Assembly (NCBI RefSeq): GCF_022206305.1
Contig: NZ_JAKOIW010000006.1
Span: 87,756 to 151,755 of the forward strand
Direction of reading: 5' to 3'
DNA: 64,000 nucleotides
Source: Gordonia sp. 'Campus'
Lineage (GTDB): Bacteria; Actinomycetota; Actinomycetes; Mycobacteriales; Mycobacteriaceae
Below the pieces are notes generated by a model. It had not been told where the DNA came from, searched no databases, and worked only from the letters and a program-made list of their open reading frames with translations. The position numbers and the translations under genes are program-made. Each line of letters begins with the position of its first letter. Within the stretch, counting starts at the first letter, position 1. Below, in pieces: positions 62,556-64,000 of the stretch.

Positions 62556-64000
62556 TCAGTGCCGCAGCGGCGCGGGACTCCACAACCCGCTGCGGGTCCG
62601 GGTGCCCTCCTCGATCTCGGCGAGGGTGTCGACGCCGCCGTACGGTTCGTAGCGTTCGAGAGCGCCCCAGTCACGACCGATGTCGGCCATCAGATATGTC
62701 GGCAGCGCCGTCGCCTCCTGGGAGACCTCGATCCAGCCGAGCGGGCCGCCACCGAAGCTGTTCTGCCAGGCCGAGACCGCGGCCGCGAGGTCCGATCCCG
62801 GTTTGATGCGCCACTTCGGGATCTCGGCGACACCGACGTCGTGGGTGAACGGCCGCTGGCACGGGAACGCGAGGCCCGAGGTCCAGTCGACGTGCACCGG
62901 ATCGGTGTTGCCGACCACGTCCTGCAACGTGTCCATCTGTGGGACGCGCGGCGGGGTGAGCACGATGAAGCGATCCTCGGCGAGGTTGTCGTCGGTGGCG
63001 ACGATCCGCACCGCGGTGGTGTCCGAGGGCAGTTCGTCGGTGTTGTAGCGCAGGTTGCGCCATGCCGGCCGCGGTCCCGGGTCGATGAGCTCGGTCTCGC
63101 CTGCGGCCTCGAGGTCCCCGTCGCGGGTGTCCGGTCGTAGCGGCTGGGCGGTGTATTCGAGCATCACGTTCGGGTTGTCGTACTCGCCGGCGACCGACAT
63201 CGTCAGCAGCGGACGGTCGCGCCAGTCCGACGGGAGGGCGTACCACCCGGAGGTGAGCCGCGCCGGGACCTGGTCGAGTTTGGAGTAGCTGCCCATGACG
63301 GGGGTCGTGGCGGGATCGAGGAAGAAGGGCAGGGCTGCGGTGCTGCCGTTGACGCCGGGCTCGGCGATCTCACCGCCGCCGGTGCCGCCCGGGTTGGAGT
63401 TCACCATGTCCGGATCGGCCCAGACATTCCCCGACAGGACGCCCAGCGATCCCTCGCTCGCGGTCGAGGCCAGGTCGGTGGGGACGCCGTTGGGGGAGAA
63501 GCCGGAGGTGGCGGGTGCGGTCCCGGGAGCAGGCGGCGGACCGCCGAGCGGATTGTCCAGCGTGGCGTCGACGGGTCGGAGCATGTCGCGGTTGGGATCG
63601 GATTCCACCCAGACCTTGTCCGCCATCCCGCAGGGCTTGCCCGCGACGGCCGCCAGGTTGGACCTCGGCACCGAGAACGACGAACTCTGGTGGATACCCG
63701 CGAAGATCGCGGTGACGATCTGGAACACGACGACCGCCATGGCCAGGTAGGCGAGCGGGGCCGCGGCCATCGACGCGAACAAGCGCCGGTACCAGCGCGG
63801 ATGCGAGGCGCCGGTGGCGGTGTCGTCGACGAGGTGAGGGTGTGGGTCGGTGCCGGTGAACGGTTCGCGGAAGTGGAACCAGAGTGCGACGAGCAGCAGG
63901 GCCAGCGCCGCGTAGAGCAGCACGCTGCCGAGCATGATGCCGCCGATCTTGACCTGCTCGACGCCCCACGGCATACCCCACGCCGAGTAGTAGTAATACG
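62556..64000 (-). CDS. Emb-family arabinosyltransferase, C-terminal part (5' end outside the window)
   Basis: The fifth Emb-type gene, cut by the right edge. The frame is open to the last base (upstream of the Met at 63974 it reads YYYYSAWG), so only about 480 C-terminal residues are visible: the last membrane helices (YLAMAVVVFQIVTAIFAG), then the binding domain with NGSTAALPFFLDPATTPVMG, TSGWYALPSDWRDRPLL, PAWRNLRYNTDELPSDTTAV, FPCQRPFTHDVGVAEIPKWR, YLMADIGRDWGALERYEP and the ending RSGLWSPAPLRH. It is diverged from the other four and may be the first gene of this emb transcript, like embC in the M. tuberculosis order embC-embA-embB. The letter assignment is not made. Confidence 0.9.
   Translation of the reverse strand, partial: YYYYSAWGMPWGVEQVKIGGIMLGSVLLYAALALLLVALWFHFREPFTGTDPHPHLVDDTATGASHPRWYRRLFASMAAAPLAYLAMAVVVFQIVTAIFAGIHQSSSFSVPRSNLAAVAGKPCGMADKVWVESDPNRDMLRPVDATLDNPLGGPPPAPGTAPATSGFSPNGVPTDLASTASEGSLGVLSGNVWADPDMVNSNPGGTGGGEIAEPGVNGSTAALPFFLDPATTPVMGSYSKLDQVPARLTSGWYALPSDWRDRPLLTMSVAGEYDNPNVMLEYTAQPLRPDTRDGDLEAAGETELIDPGPRPAWRNLRYNTDELPSDTTAVRIVATDDNLAEDRFIVLTPPRVPQMDTLQDVVGNTDPVHVDWTSGLAFPCQRPFTHDVGVAEIPKWRIKPGSDLAAAVSAWQNSFGGGPLGWIEVSQEATALPTYLMADIGRDWGALERYEPYGGVDTLAEIEEGTRTRSGLWSPAPLRH

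Overview
The window looks like a chromosomal segment of a high-GC, mycolic-acid-bearing actinomycete (Mycobacteriales). Gordonia or a close relative is my best guess; the genus is inferred, not proven. The case rests on near-complete synteny with the mycobacterial cell-envelope locus: two PlsC acyltransferases plus a HAD phosphatase (Rv3816c-Rv3813c-like), a PGRP amidase (Rv3811-like), glf-glfT2-PAP2-ubiA-aftB (Rv3809c-Rv3805c-like), two mycolyltransferases, a Culp6-type cutinase, fadD32-pks13-accD4 and an emb arabinosyltransferase block. Statements about M. tuberculosis residues and order are from memory.

Layout. 1-380: 3' end of serS. 0.4-13.5 kb: an accessory stretch with two paralogous DMT-like membrane proteins, a decayed DUF6544 gene, a TetR/VOC divergent pair with symmetric operators, a DUF222-HNH (13E12-type) gene, two LIP secretory lipases, a GNAT, a metallo-beta-lactamase/Rieske fusion, a SnoaL-like protein and two more TetR regulators. 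13.5-20 kb: PlsC-PlsC-HAD, then divergent PGRP amidase and SpoIID/LytB-LGFP genes with a six-repeat MtrA-like box between them. 19.9-24 kb (minus strand): a GAF-ANTAR regulator and a tight glycosyltransferase / acyl-CoA dehydrogenase / PIG-L deacetylase / NodS-like methyltransferase operon. 24.1-31 kb: galactan and arabinan precursor genes. 31.4-36.1 kb: two mycolyltransferases, a DUF732-like lipoprotein and the cutinase. 36.4-46.5 kb: an F420-type LLM oxidoreductase, then fadD32-pks13-accD4. 46.6-64 kb (minus strand): five Emb-family arabinosyltransferases, arranged as two duplicated pairs plus one copy cut by the window end, with dps and a degenerate EAL-DICT gene between the pairs.

How the genes work together. 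Glf and GlfT2 build galactan. UbiA and the PAP2 phosphatase make decaprenyl-phosphoryl-phosphoribose and dephosphorylate it on the way to decaprenylphosphoryl-arabinose. AftB and the Emb proteins use that donor to build arabinan. FadD32, Pks13 and AccD4 condense the mycolate, and the mycolyltransferases move it onto arabinan and trehalose. The amidase and the SpoIID-type protein act on peptidoglycan.

The most interesting items are the four-gene GT2/ACAD/PIG-L/NodS-like operon, whose enzyme logic resembles Nod-factor amino-sugar modification; the expansion of emb to at least five copies by pair duplication; and the regulatory sites (MtrA-like 9-nt repeats, a perfect CRP/GlxR palindrome, TetR operators, 15-bp direct repeats before an emb gene, recurrent leaderless-type promoters). 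No tRNA, rRNA, CRISPR array or insertion sequence was recognised.
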